64,000 nt of DNA from Gautieria morchelliformis (lineage: Eukaryota; Basidiomycota; Agaricomycetes; Gomphales; Gomphaceae): positions 470,001 to 534,000 of the forward strand of contig WHVA01000003.1 in assembly GCA_015179125.1 (NCBI GenBank), given 5' to 3'. Below the pieces are notes generated by a model. The model saw only the letters and a program-made list of their open reading frames with translations, ran no database searches and was not told where the DNA came from. Below are positions 33,986-45,856 of this stretch, one piece after another. A program made the translations under genes and the position numbers. Numbering within the stretch: position 1 is the stretch's first letter; the number at the start of each line of letters is the position of its first letter.

Positions 33986-36900
33986 GATGAGGGTGATACC
34001 CAACCCAACAAATCTCCGGACAACGGAGAAACACCTGCTGAAGAGTGGGATCCCGAGCCAACCCAATACTATGAATGGGATGAAGAGGCGGAAGACACCA
34101 CCTACAGGTCCAGCACGGTCCTGATCGCGCTGGAAGACGGCTCGGCCACAAAGGTCATGGCGGCATGCACGTTGGTCATGCCAGACAAGGCGGCCGAGCT
34201 GGTGTATCACCACCGAAGCAAGCACAGGACTCGGCCAACGCGCCCACGCAGTGAAAACCGTACCCTCTTGGGGTACTGGGAGATAAACAGTGTGAAAGCC
34301 CACTGCCTGCTGGATAGCGGGAGCGAAGGGGTACTATTATCCCCTGAATTCACGCGAGCCACAGGGATGAAAACATTCACCCTGGAGCAGCCAATCACGC
34401 TGCAACTGGCCTGCATAGGCAGCCGTTCCACTATTAACTATGGAACGAACATGACCATCAAATTTGGTCGTGAAACATATGAAGAATACTTCGACATTGT
34501 AAGAACCCGGCCTTTGGCCGGTTACTTACCAGTACTCTGGGCCCATCTGCTCTGGAACACATGCACCTCAATGAAACCCTTGCAGACTCACTGCCCGTGA
34601 TTGAATCAGGGCTTGCAGAACTGAGTCCTGCACTTGGGGCCCTGTTCCATGTCAGCTTTGGGGTCAGCGGGCCAGAAGTGCACCCCAGGCCCGAACCGGC
34701 CAATGTGGCCTTCACCAATGTGCTTCCCATTACAGCGTTCTTCACACAGGGATGGCTTACCCTCCCCCACCTGTTCATGTCTTCTTCTTCCTGGGGATCA
34801 TATGTCTGCCCCAGATTTGCGCCAAGGAATCTGTGCTCCAAGTCGTAACCCAGCCTGCTCAGGCAGACCTCCTTCGCTTCATCACCTCACCTAATGAAAC
34901 CACACGCACCCAATTGGTATCAGTGCCATGTGTCTACTATCCTGTTGAGCATTATGCCATGCATCATGACCCATACCCACTGGCAGTCATTGATTGCTGT
35001 AGCTGGCTCTCTGCCTCTGCCTGGCTTTCTCTTCCTATGGTTTGCTTTCTCTTGGTTATCTCTGTGTAGTCCATCTGACAGGTACTTTATTTGTAATTTT
35101 ATTGTGTTTTTGGTTGTTTTTTTTTTTTTTTGTATTTTAATATATGTACTGTACATTTTTTAGGTGATGCCCGAGACTGAGGCTTTGGCCCACTCGGCTT
35201 CTGCAAAACCCAAACCCATGGATCTCAAGGACGTCCCGCCAGAGTATCATGACTTCGTGGATGTTTTCAGCAAGTCCAAAGCTGATACCTTGGCTCCACA
35301 TCGACCTTATGATCTCAAGCTTGCTCTGGAGGACAGTGCTACGCCTCTTCAACCTCCGTTATATTCACTCCTCACCTTGGAGCTTCCCATGCTGCGAGCT
35401 TTCATTGATGAGCATCTGAACATGGGTTACATTTGGCCCACTCAGTCTTTGCACGGAGCCCCCATCCTCTTTGTCACAAAGAAGAGCAGAGAGCTTTGGC
35501 TTTGCGTTGACTTCAGAGCACTCAACAAGATTACAAAGAAAGACCACTATCCACTCCCATTAATTACCAATCTGTTGGACGCACCGCGAAAGGCTTGCAT
35601 ATACACCAAAATCGACCTTTGGCATGCCTTCCATCTAGTCCAAGTCGCTGAAGGTGACAAGTGAAAAACAGCTTTCCAGACCCGTTACAGCTCCTTTGAA
35701 TGGGTGGTCATGCCGTTCGGCCTTATCAATGGTCCTGTGGTTTTTCAACGTGTCATGAATGACGTCTTTGGAGATATGCTTGATGTATGCATCGTCGTGT
35801 ACCTTGACAACCTACTCATCTACTCCAACAACCCAGTCAAACACAGGGAACATGTCCATGAAGTGTTGCAACATCTTTGGAAACATGGCTTCTATGCCAA
35901 ACCCAATAAATGTGAATGGCACTGTGATTCTGTGGAATTCCTCAGTTATATACTCTCTACCGATGGCTTTACCATGTCTGAAGACAAAGTCCAGACCATC
36001 CATAGTTGGCCTGAGCCTCAGAAGGTAAAAGATATTCAGTCCTTCCTCAGCTTCGCCAACTTCTATTGCCGCTTCATTTTCAATTATTCTGACATCACTG
36101 TTCCCCTCACTCAGCTTACCCATAAAGGCACCCCCTGGGCGTTTACCGAAGAATGATGAAAGTCTTTCAACTACCTCAAGGAGGCTTTCACTTCGGCTCC
36201 AATCCTGTCCCACTGGGTTTCTGACTGACCCATGGTCATGGAAACCGATGCTTCAGATTATGCCCTCGGCGCAACCCTGTCCCTGTTCAATGATGAAGGT
36301 GTGCTACATCCTGTCGCTTTCCACTCTTGGACTTTTCCAGTGCAAAACTCAATTACGATGTCCATGATAAAAAGCTACTGGCAATCTTTGAAGCATTTCA
36401 ACGTTGGAGACACTATTTGGAAGGCTCCAGCTCCCCTATCAACGTTGTCACTGATCACAACTTGGAGTATTTTTCCACCACTAAGTTGCTAACCCACCGA
36501 CAAGCCCACTGGTCCAAGTTCCTCTCTCAATTCAACCTCATTATTTGGTTCCATCCGGGAAAGCTTGGTACAAAACCCAATGCTCTGACTAGATGATGGG
36601 ACGTCTACCTTAAAGAGATGACTACGCTGCTGTCAATCCGCAAAACTTCTGACCGATTTTTACTAATCAACAACTATCGGAATCACTCCGGGCAACTTAT
36701 TTGCTTGCACCCATCCTCCAAGTGAGCACTATGATGGGCTCCAAGAAGCTTCATGCCAACATCTTAGCCAATCTGGCATCTGACCCCGTTGCCTGCTGGC
36801 ATCTCGCTGATAACTCTGATCTGAGATGGATGCAAACCAACAATGGCTTTCTACACCATGACAGCCACATATACATCCCTGAGGCCGACGATCTCTGGCT

Positions 36901-37309
36901 CTGAGTACTCCAGTATAAACATGACCATGTACTCTTGGGACATTTCAGCCAAAACAAGACCCTTGCCCTGATCCGCCGGGAATACACCTGGCCCACAATT
37001 CGGTCTTTCATCATCAACTTCTGCAAGTCTTGCACCACTTGCTCCCATTCAAAGTCCCAGCATCACCGGCCTTATGGCACCCTCAAGCAGCTCCCAATAC
37101 CTGAGCAGCCTTGGAATTGCATCTCCATGGATTTCATTGAGCAGCTGCCAGCTTCCTCGGGATTCACTGCAATCCTCGTGGTAGTCTGTTGTTTAACCAA
37201 GCAGAGTATCTTCATTCCGACATACAACATGATCACTTCTGCTGACCTAGCCTGCCTGTTCATCTTGCATGTATTCTCAAAGCACAGTATCCCAAGCCAT
37301 GTGACATTA

Positions 37310-38036
37310 GGGTGTTTCACGCAGGTGAATTCGACGTGAAATCGGTCCTGAAATCGGTCCCACACTCCGACGCGAACTCGCAGAGTTCGTGAATTCCGCA
37401 ACTTTGCGAAAGCAGCCTCGACCCTCCTTTCACAGCAAACTCGCTCACGCACTCGTCCGTGAACTCGCTCCCCAACTCAGTCCCCAGCATGCCGTTCTGC
37501 GGCACATACAGCTGATGTCCAATGTGAAAATTAATTACTACAGTACTAAACAATTTTCTTTGCCTTCCTTTTTCTTAATTTTCCGTGGTACACACATGCA
37601 CTGTCGCAGTACTGTGCACAGCCTCTGCAAGTATCTTGTCTCTTCCTCTTCATCAAGATCCATATATGAGATGACAGGGAAGCCGAGTCCGAGAGGAGGG
37701 AGATGCTGGAGCTGCTGGAGACGGTACTGTACTACAGATAAGTAGTTGATATAATTATAGTCCTCTTCTGAGCCATGCCCACCCTCTGAGCCATCCGGTT
37801 CACACAAATGTCCCAACCACCTCATCTTTACAGCTACAACAGGCCATTCTGCCGTTGGTATGCCACGCAAGCCGGCCTTGCTGTTAAATTTCACAGATAC
37901 AGAGAGGGCTTTCACGAAGGACACAAATTTGAAGTGAATTCGGTCATGAAATCATGTCTGAACTCCCGAGTTCACATTCGAATTCACACCGATTTCATGA
38001 CCGAATTCACGTCAAATTCGCCTTCATGAAACACCC
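37310..38036. mobile_element. 727-bp TIR element inserted in the Ty3 integrase region
   Basis: Ends GGGTGTTTCA...TGAAACACCC are inverted, and similarity extends inwards for about 45 bp (gcgaattcgacgtgaa-like). TA lies on both sides (37,308-37,309 and 38,037-38,038), as for Tc1/mariner-like transposons. No transposase inside. An open frame on the minus strand (37,538-37,924) has no known domain. Confidence 0.8.
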
Positions 38037-38719
38037 TATTGGACCGAGGCTCAAAATTCATACCCATTTCTTCCGTTCCCTCAGCAAAGCTCTTGACATG
38101 AACTTGCACTTTACCTCCAGATATCACCCAAAGGCGATGGTCAAACTAAACATGTAAACCAAACTCTCAAACAATATCTCTGTGTGTACTGCAACTATCA
38201 ACAGGACAACTGGTCCAAGTTGCTACCACTTGCCAAGTTTGCATACAACAATCCTCCTAGTGCCACTACCGGCATTTCCCCGTTCTTTTCCAACAAGGGC
38301 TACAACACAAACCTCACGGTTCACCCTGAATGGGGCCTCACTTCCTCTCAGGGCTGAGACTTTGCAGTTGACCTTGACCAGCTTCACGCTGCCTTGAAAG
38401 AGTAAATCAACTCCACTCAATCTCAGTATCAGGTCTTGGCTGACACACATCATGCTCCTGCCCCCAAGTTCACAACAGGAGCCTTAGCATTTGTAAAAGC
38501 GCAGTTCTTCCGGACAACCTGGCCCTTGAAGAAGCTGGCTGAAAAGTACCTCAGCCCCTTTGAGATCATAGGCCAGGCCGGATCCAGAGCTTACATCCTT
38601 CAGCTTCCGAACAGCCTTCAGGCAGTCCACCCAGTCTTCCATGTCTCTATGCTCAAACCCACAACCCTGCAACCTTGAACACCATCCCAAATCAGGTTCA
38701 GTCTCCACCACCTCCAGTC

Positions 38720-39292
38720 CACTGGAGACATGGTAACATTTCCTGACTTTGGAGATCTACTGGAAATCCTAAGGATATTCCACATTTCTTCAAAATTTCC
38801 CAGTTCAGGAAATTGGTTGAAAATTTAATGTTTTATCAGAGTTTTTGACTTCAGGATATCCTTCAAAAATTGTAAGATTACCACCTCAAAATCTTCAAGA
38901 AACTCTCAGGAAGCATTGAATTTCCCCTGCTATGAAACTAAATATTTATTAAACTTTCCTCAGTTTTGGAAATTCTATGAAAATGTTGGTTTCCTGAACA
39001 TTTGATAGAGAAACTTTGTGGAAACCACTGTTTTTATAGAATTGCCTAGCTGGGGAAACTTTACTAAAAATTTAGTTTCATGAAAGAGGAAATTCAATGT
39101 TTCCTGAGCATTTCTTGAAGATTTCTATGTGCTAATTTTACAATTTCTGAAGGATTTCCAGCAGCCAAAAAACTGACAAAACATTAAATTTTCATCCAAT
39201 TTCCTAAACTGGGAAATTTTGAAGAAATGTGGAATATCCTTAGGATTTCCAGTAGATTCCCAAAGTCAGGAAATTTTTCCATGTCTCCAGTG
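38720..39292. mobile_element. 573-bp fold-back MITE, copy 1
   Basis: Starts CACTGGAGACATGG and ends CCATGTCTCCAGTG, flanked by AGTC on both sides (38,716-38,719 and 39,293-39,296). The inverted similarity extends through most of the element, so a transcript would fold into a long hairpin. It lies between the integrase and chromodomain parts of the Ty3 fossil. Related copy at 44,313. Confidence 0.85.
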
Positions 39293-39529
39293 AGTCAAGA
39301 TCAACGGCAAGACAGAGTATGGGATTTCCGAGATCCTTGATTCCAAGATCGACTGATGCTGCAGACCTTGTAACCTCCTGTACCTTGTCCGTTGGGCTGG
39401 TTATGAAGGTACAATTGAAGAAACATCATGGGTCCTTGCAACCGAGCTCAGCCATGCATCCAAGATCATGACTGACTTTCACTTGGCCTACCCTGCCAAG
39501 CCAGGACCATGGGTTCCTTGAACCCAAAC

Positions 39530-40190
39530 TTCAGCTCCCCGTTTCCTTTCACTCATTTCACAATCACTTTCTTAGTTAAAACAAAACACTCATTTGCTAT
39601 GTTCAACTCAGCCATTTTGCCAAATACTTACACTTGTAGTTCTTGGTATTCTTCCGCCTCTCTTGTTTCTGTTCCATCCTGAAACACAAAAAGCACCAAG
39701 AAAAAATATTCACATTTCCCTAACAAAAAACCTGAAAAGAAACATTAGTTAGTGTAGAGTAGCATCCTCATCTACTTCCATCTCCAAATCCTTCTCCTCA
39801 TCATCCCAACCATTCCCCAAACTCCCCTCTGACTCCCTGTATCCTGTCTTGTCCGCTCCCTCATCCCCCTCAGCATTCCTCTCTGTCTCCCCGTTCCCAT
39901 TCTCCATCCCCAATCCATTTCTGCTCTTTCTCCCATTTTTTTTTCCTTTCTTTTTCCCTTATCCCTTTTTCCTGAACTCAATCCCCCCACAAACCCAAAA
40001 CCCTCCCAATCCGCACCTGAACCCAGACCCCATACACTGGCTTCCTCAGCTGCGCCCATCTACCATTTCACCCACTCACTCAGTCAGGAATTCTGCAGAT
40101 GCGGCCTCTCGGCAAATTTGAGGGTTCCCCAAAGTGTGTCATTCATGCGCTCAAATAGCATGTTTTGTTGAGCTAAAAGCTCCCTGATGG
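39530..40190. other. Non-coding part of the Ty3 fossil
   Basis: C/T-rich sequence after the chromodomain-like segment. The open frame at 39,849-40,121 is compositional, and I see no domain. Confidence 0.4.
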
Positions 40191-40199
40191 CCACCGAGG

Positions 40200-41078
40200 C
40201 CTGGTCTGCCAAGAGACCTGTTAATCTGGGTCGTCTGGCCTCGGTAGGTGCCCCAATCCCAATCCCGAGGGTCCTGCTTGGATTTCCACCAACGGCTTGG
40301 CTCCCGTCAGCTTCAATGGCGTCAGCTTAGATGACCTCACTGCCGGCCCCTCAGCTCTGATGGCTACTCTCCACTTGCACTTCCCGTTGGTGAAACTGCA
40401 ATGCACCTTTCAGAGATTGCGGTCTTGACAAGTCATCTTCATCCCACAAATGCAGGGTACTTTCACATGGTTCATCCTGAAAACAACAAGTCAAAAACCG
40501 AGATGAGCCGAGCGATAAAACCTGAACACTCTTCTTCCTCTTCTGACTCCTTCTCCATCATTTTCTGTTTCTTTGCCCCCCAGAACTCAACTTCGTTTTT
40601 GCCAGTCCGCTCGACGGCCTGCTTGGACATCAGGATCCAAGCTCATGCCATCACCAAGTCCAGAACCATTGGCTCAGGCGACAGAATCCTAATGCCTTGA
40701 TTGACCGAGGCTTGCCATTCCCAAAACTCCTTAAGCATATCATCAAGACGCCTTCTTCAAAAGGCATGAGTAGCTACCTCAGCCTGTTTTTCCTTGGCTT
40801 CCCAAGCCTCACAAACCTCCTCCTTGGGTTCGTGAGCCTTGCGCTCCTTTTCCTCATTTTTCACTTTACATTGCCGCTCCCACTCTTCCTCAGCTTCCTT
40901 CACTTTCCATTCCTCCTCCAGCTTCTTCTTCTTCTCAGCCACTTCCTTACACTCCTGGGCAAGGCAGCATTTTTCCCTAGTTGGTTCCTCTTCTCCTCAG
41001 CCTCCCGCTCCTCCTGCTCAAGTTCTGCATTGAGCTCTTCGACTGTTGGTTCCTGAGCGTCCTGAGCATCAGACATTG
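40200..41078 (-). pseudogene. Antisense coiled-coil ORF of the Ty3 fossil
   Basis: On the strand opposite to pol, a start at 41,078 opens a Glu/Lys-rich, strongly coiled-coil region (MSDAQDAQEPTVEELNAELE, later KKKKLEEEWKVKEAEEEWER). Further on there are Cys-containing stretches near 40,440. The region lies between the chromodomain and the right LTR. It is broken. Its position suggests an accessory, reverse-oriented gene of this retroelement family. Confidence 0.5.
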
Positions 41079-41195
41079 GGAGTTACTGATGGTGATGGGA
41101 GGAAGCAAGAAAAGAGATGTGAAACAAAGCTTATATAATCCACACACCCTGGCCTCACTTATGGCCTCATGGGTTCAGCCATAAGGGGGACGTAC

Positions 41196-41658
41196 TGTTA
41201 AGACCTGTTCCCGAGTCCAGACCCGAGGTTTGGCCTCGGCTCTTGCTCAGGAACCCTTCTTGGCTTAACTTGGGTTTCCATCAGTTCATCATTCACCCTG
41301 ACTTCCTTTCCTAGATAATCCTGTTCCATTTCTGATGATTGTCTGTCTACCCTTCTTCCTGCTCATTACGGGCATTGATGCCCTCTTTCCGTTCCTTGCA
41401 ATTAGTATATAAACCCCCCATCATGTACACTAAATCCTCAGTTCTGATATCAACTTATATCCTTGTATCTTCTGCTCCTCTGTCTGATCTCATTCCCGAA
41501 CTTCAGCTTGAAGCCGAATCCGTTCCCAAGTCTGTTTCCCAAAATTAGGGTGGAACACTGTAGTGGGCACAACCTACAACGTTGAAGCCAGGCCCTCTGT
41601 TCCCAAACCTTGGCTCAGCCCTCAGGTTGAGTCCTAAGTACAACTTACATTCTTAACA
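41196..41658 (+). mobile_element. Right LTR of the Ty3 fossil
   Basis: 463 bp with terminal TGTTAAG...CTTAACA, preceded by a purine run (aaggggga) like a polypurine tract. Contains TATATAAACCCCCC at about 41,407. Same family and length as the solo LTR at 10,945-17,518. Confidence 0.75.
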
Positions 41659-42007
41659 GATATGCCTTGCCTATGTTATTTCGGGATGATTTCTAATCTC
41701 AGGCAAGTCATACCTGCCAATGCAGTTGCCATGGATGCAGATGCATTTTGCAGGAATGCATGATAGGGGATGAAATGAAGCTAGCCGCCGTAAATGGAAT
41801 CACACTGTTGTTGACTTGCATGCAACTCAGTGTGAGGAGACAAGGAAAAAGAATTTTTCTAGAGTAGTAATTAAATTTAGATATATTGTGAATGCGTCCT
41901 TGTTTGTTGTGGGTTGACATGGTGGTAATATCATGTGATGTAAAATATTTTAGGATTACACCGCCATTTGAAATTGAGGTCTTGACCGCCTGTTACTGAG
42001 TGTCTTT

Positions 42008-42324
42008 CACTAGGTGCAAGTCACTGTTTGTTTACCATAACCTATGGCAACAAATAGTGAAAAAAAGAGGAAATCTTGTAATAATTTGAAACTATGGCAA
42101 ATGGTGAAGAATTCTTTCTTTTTGTTTACAATTTAAAACATCAAGAAAATCTGAATAAAGGTATCTGTGTTTATTCAGATTTTCTTGATGTTTTAAATTG
42201 TAAACAAAAAGATAGTATTCTTCACCATTTGCCATAGTTTCAAATTATTACAAGATTTCCTCTTTTTTCACTATTTGTTGCCATAGGTTATGTATGGTAA
42301 ACAAACAGTGACTCACACCTAGTG
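42008..42324. repeat. 317-bp nearly perfect palindrome (fold-back element)
   Basis: Arms of about 150 bp, from cactaggtg at 42,008 to the centre near 42,158-42,167 (spacer about 10 bp), with very few differences and one small indel. AT-rich and non-coding; ends CACTAGGTG/CACCTAGTG. It directly abuts copy C of the AT-rich repeat. Confidence 0.9.
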
Positions 42325-42332
42325 TTTGGCAG

Positions 42333-42866
42333 GTGCTCGCAACTTTTTACTATATGTAGATTCACCTATTTTATTCTCAGATTATAGAAAAGAAGAGGGT
42401 GAAAATACATGGCAATCTTATTGTTGGGATATAAATAAATTTTCTTTTGTCCCTCCCCGAGCGGCCGCTCCGCCGACGAGAACACCGATTCTTATTTTTA
42501 TGCCTCTTCTTATTTTTTCTACCCACTTTTAATATACACTATATCATTATAACTATTCATATATATTACAAATATCTAGACAACTACTATTACTCCATAT
42601 GGTAGTCTAATACTCTCTCATTATAACTAGTCATACTAATACTCCTACTCATATCTGTTACAAGTATCTCTCCAAGTATCTGTTACTCTATCTTGTAGTC
42701 TAATACTCTCTCATATGTATATATATCTTCGAGATGTTTAAATATATACAGAATCATCTAATAACATCTATTATTCTCCTTATAAATACTACTGTATATT
42801 CCTATATGTTGTTATTAATACTCATATATGCTGTATTACATAACCATTATGATTATCCTCCTTTGG
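42333..42866 (+). repeat. AT-rich dispersed repeat, copy C (full length)
   Basis: Starts tgctcgcaactttttac, contains the GC box (cccgagcggccgctccgccg) and ends gattatcctcctttgg, matching copy A end to end. Non-coding. Confidence 0.85.
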
Positions 42867-42869
42867 AAG

Positions 42870-43215
42870 AGTCAACACCGGTCTGTAGGAGCCGTGTGTA
42901 GAACCTCTGAGTAAGGTTTGTAATAAAGTTAGCTGGGCCTTTTCAAATGCACTGCCTTTTTTAAACCTGTCACACACATGTTGTAGCTACATACAAGCTA
43001 AGGTTGCATTGTGGTATTGTATGCCACATGTCAACCTTTGGAGAACACTGACTGCAGCAGTTGAGTCTGTCACGACCACAAGCTTACGCATCTTGTGGGA
43101 GGGGATTTGCTAGCTGGTATATAGCTTCACAGAGTGTTCAGATTAGGGAATAGAAAAAATGTAACTAAGCTACTCTGGGAGCTTTTCTAGAGCCACTGTT
43201 TCAGCTAAACCACCA
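42870..43215. other. Intergenic, nothing recognised
   Basis: No coding signal or repeat seen between the AT-rich repeat and the next minus-strand frames. Confidence 0.4.
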
Positions 43216-43217
43216 GA

Positions 43218-43895
43218 CTAAATAATGTGGTTCAAAGGCCTGTATTGCGCTGTAGATATACATTTGCTAGCGAGCCCGGCCATCAGGGGCATCTGCTGTT
43301 GCTGCGGCGTATTGCGCGTGGGGGTAGAGTCAAACATAGAAAAGGACAACACCAACTCGTTTGTGCACTCGCACGTGGCTCGGGCTGTTGTGTCAGACGG
43401 GCGCGAGCACATGTTTGTACAATGTTAGAGACGAAGACCCCAAGATTCACAGTAGGTGTGGTAAATGCAGGGCCAGGTGATCAGACTGCAAAAGCACGTT
43501 AGGGTATTCCATACATCACCGTAGGATTCATTGTGACATACACATTCAGACGATAACTCCTCATCCCAGTAAACCCACTGTCCCTCTTCGCCTACACATC
43601 GGAACACACAGCGAAGATACCAATCCGACAGTAGTGTCCAGTCACGAGTATCCTCCATGTCAGAGAAGCAGGAATGCAGGGACGACCAATGCTTGTCGAG
43701 CATACGGGAGAGTTCTTTAAGTGACGCCAAATGGCACCAAGGTCGGGGGTGGGAAGAGCGGGCCACAAGAATGCCAAGAGACTTGAGATGAAACCCACAC
43801 ATCCCTGCCTGGTCTATATGAGCCAAAGAGGATATATGGCATTGCTCAATGACACACTTCACTTGTCGGTTGGCGTCGGAAGAGGGAGATACCAT
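43218..43895 (-). pseudogene. Cys/His-containing hypothetical protein, two frames
   Basis: An ATG at 43,895 opens a 156-codon frame with regularly placed Cys and His (VKCVIEQCHISSLAHIDQAG, then MCGFHLKSL, later LRCVFRCVGEEGQWVYW and ECVCHNES). A second frame at 43,218-43,412 continues downstream. The pattern resembles zinc-binding Cys clusters of the type found beside KDZ transposases, but I cannot match a named domain. No splice pair joins the two frames convincingly, so it may be a decayed transposon protein. Confidence 0.3.
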
Positions 43896-44312
43896 GGTGA
43901 ACTTGATGGGTTATATGTCTTGAGAGTATAGCTCTTAGATATAAAGCGACCAGCAAAAGATGAGAATCACCTACACCACATCCTCATCCACAAGATGCAG
44001 TCTGCTGGGTAGAGTGCTAAACTCGACACCGTCCAGGTTCAGGTCTTCATGAAAAGATGAATGTGACTTTTAACAGCTAAGCTATTTGGGATACTTACCC
44101 TCACTGGCCTTCATGCTCCAGTCAATGATATTCCCTCATGTTGGATGGAATGAGCAGTGAAAAATGGCAATTGAAGGAGCGATGAAATGTGAGTCTAGCC
44201 CTTCTCCAATGTTCACGAATCTCACTAAGGTCCTCTGGATCTCGATCCCAAGAACTCATGGACAAAATTCTTGACATGCTTAGTGTCTCTGAGCCACTGA
44301 AATGTGGGGTTA

Positions 44313-44881
44313 CATTGGAGGCATGGCAAAATTTCCTGACTTTGAAAATCAACTGGAAATTCTGAGGATATTCCACATTTCTTCAAAATTCCCCAGTTCA
44401 GGAAATTGGATGAAAATTTAATGTTTTGTCAGAGTTTTTTGTCTGCAGGAAATCCTTCAAAAAATCACCTACAAATCTTCAAGAGATGCCCAGGAAACAT
44501 TGAATTTCCTCATTCATGAAACCATATATTTAGTAAAATTTTCCCAGTTAGGAATATTGTATAGGAACACTGATTTCTACAAAGTTTCCCTGTCAAATAT
44601 TCAGGAAACCAATGTTTTTGTAGAATTTCCAAAATGAGGAAACTTTATTAAATATTTAGTTTCATAGAAGAGGAAATTCAATGTTTCCTGAGAGTTTCTT
44701 GAAGATTTTGAGGTGATACTTTTACAATTTTTGAAGGATTCTGTGAAGTCAAAAAAACCTCTGACCAAACAATAAATTTTCATCCCATTTCCTGAACTGA
44801 GGAAATTTTGAAGAAATGTGGAATATCCTTAGGATTTCCACTAGATTTCCCGAGTCAAGAAATTTTGCCATGTCTCCAGTG
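44313..44881. mobile_element. Fold-back MITE, copy 2
   Basis: 569 bp; starts CATTGGAGGCATGG and ends CCATGTCTCCAGTG. Same family as 38,720-39,292, with matching interior (ggatattccacatttcttca near both ends, inverted). The left end has two changes. No exact 4-bp target duplication is visible. Confidence 0.85.
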
Positions 44882-44884
44882 GTG

Positions 44885-45595
44885 TTAGCGTGTTGACATG
44901 GCTGCCACAATAAAAAAAATTATCTTGCCTTGGTCACAGGCTGTGGGTCGGGCCCTGGGCAACATTGGAGATGGCAGAGGCAATAGGGTGAGGGAGGGAC
45001 ATGGATAAGGCGCAGAAGGACAAGGCCACTTTCCCTTGATTGTGTACGAGCATGGAAGAATCGGAAAAAGGATGTCTACGAAGCAGCTGAACTGTAGAAT
45101 TGTTGTTATGGATCTCCACTCAACCATGCACTCCGAGCCCACAGTACCAAACATGATGTTTGGTACTGGTGGGTTCAGAGTGCTCATCGCCTAGGTAGCG
45201 TATTAAGTGGGCAGGCGACCAATCAACATGTGGATTTATATTATGTGTCTACTCACGTGACTCTTGAACATCAGCAACAACAGTATCGGTAGATGTGAGA
45301 TACTCAGTACTATAGTGTCACAAAGGCAGGGAAAAGCTGGTGGGAAGATGTACCATGTCTCAAAGTCCCAGCTTGGCTAGTAAAGACGGCAGAAGAATGT
45401 GCCACAGATGTGTTCACAAGACTTCCGTGCACAGGTCTTACCAAGGTCAGGACAAGGTGTTCGAGTTGTCGACCCCTAGGCTTTGCTTACATATTTGAAA
45501 CTATGCCATACCTTGAGCGGACGTATACTATAAGGCTATTGGAAAGGTAACAACCGCTACCTTTCAGCAAGTCGAAACTCGAACAGCGGTGTAGT
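44885..45595. other. Intergenic with a perfect hairpin at 45,142-45,168
   Basis: Non-coding. The hairpin has 12-bp arms CAGTACCAAACA/TGTTTGGTACTG around TGA. Confidence 0.5.
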
Positions 45596-45800
45596 GGGTC
45601 CATGGGCATCATCCATGAGTTGCGAACGGCCGGGCCTTGGTCGTTCTCACAAAAGCCGGGCCAAGCCCGGGTTGAGTCAGAGCCGGCTCCCAGGGCGCGG
45701 CCCTGAACTACGTGAGCCCGAGCCCCCGAGAGCAACCCCGCCATTCGCACGGCGTCCATGGACACGTTTATGGACGTGTCCATGGACCTGATAACCCTAA
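45596..45800. repeat. GC-rich dispersed repeat, copy 3
   Basis: GGGCC/GCCCGGG-rich, followed by ccatggacacgtttatggac and its near-inverse, as in copy 1 at 5,390. Confidence 0.45.
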
Positions 45801-45856
45801 TTCATTGGTAAGATGCATGTACATGTGGGTGGCAGACAATAATAGAGACATACCAT

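Larger units (their letters stand above)
33986..41195 (+). mobile_element. Ty3-type (chromovirus-like) LTR retrotransposon fossil, internal region
   Basis: Parts occur in the usual order: aspartic protease near 34,300 (LLDSGSEG), reverse transcriptase at 35,200-36,100, RNase H near 36,230-36,590, integrase at 36,930-38,150 with a zinc-binding region at its start, and a chromodomain-like segment near 39,300-39,520. A recognisable Gag is absent. The element is broken in many places (on the order of ten or more) and interrupted by two later insertions (37,310-38,036 and 38,720-39,292). The terminal repeat on the right is at 41,196-41,658. No matching left repeat is in place, so age cannot be taken from the repeats; the amount of decay suggests an old copy. 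Confidence 0.8.

Noticed and set aside
43995-44055. tRNA-like segment (gggtagagtgctaaactcga, then ggttcaggtct)
   Set aside because: It faintly resembles the A- and B-boxes of a tRNA or tRNA-derived SINE, but the arms do not pair convincingly and no tail or second copy was seen.
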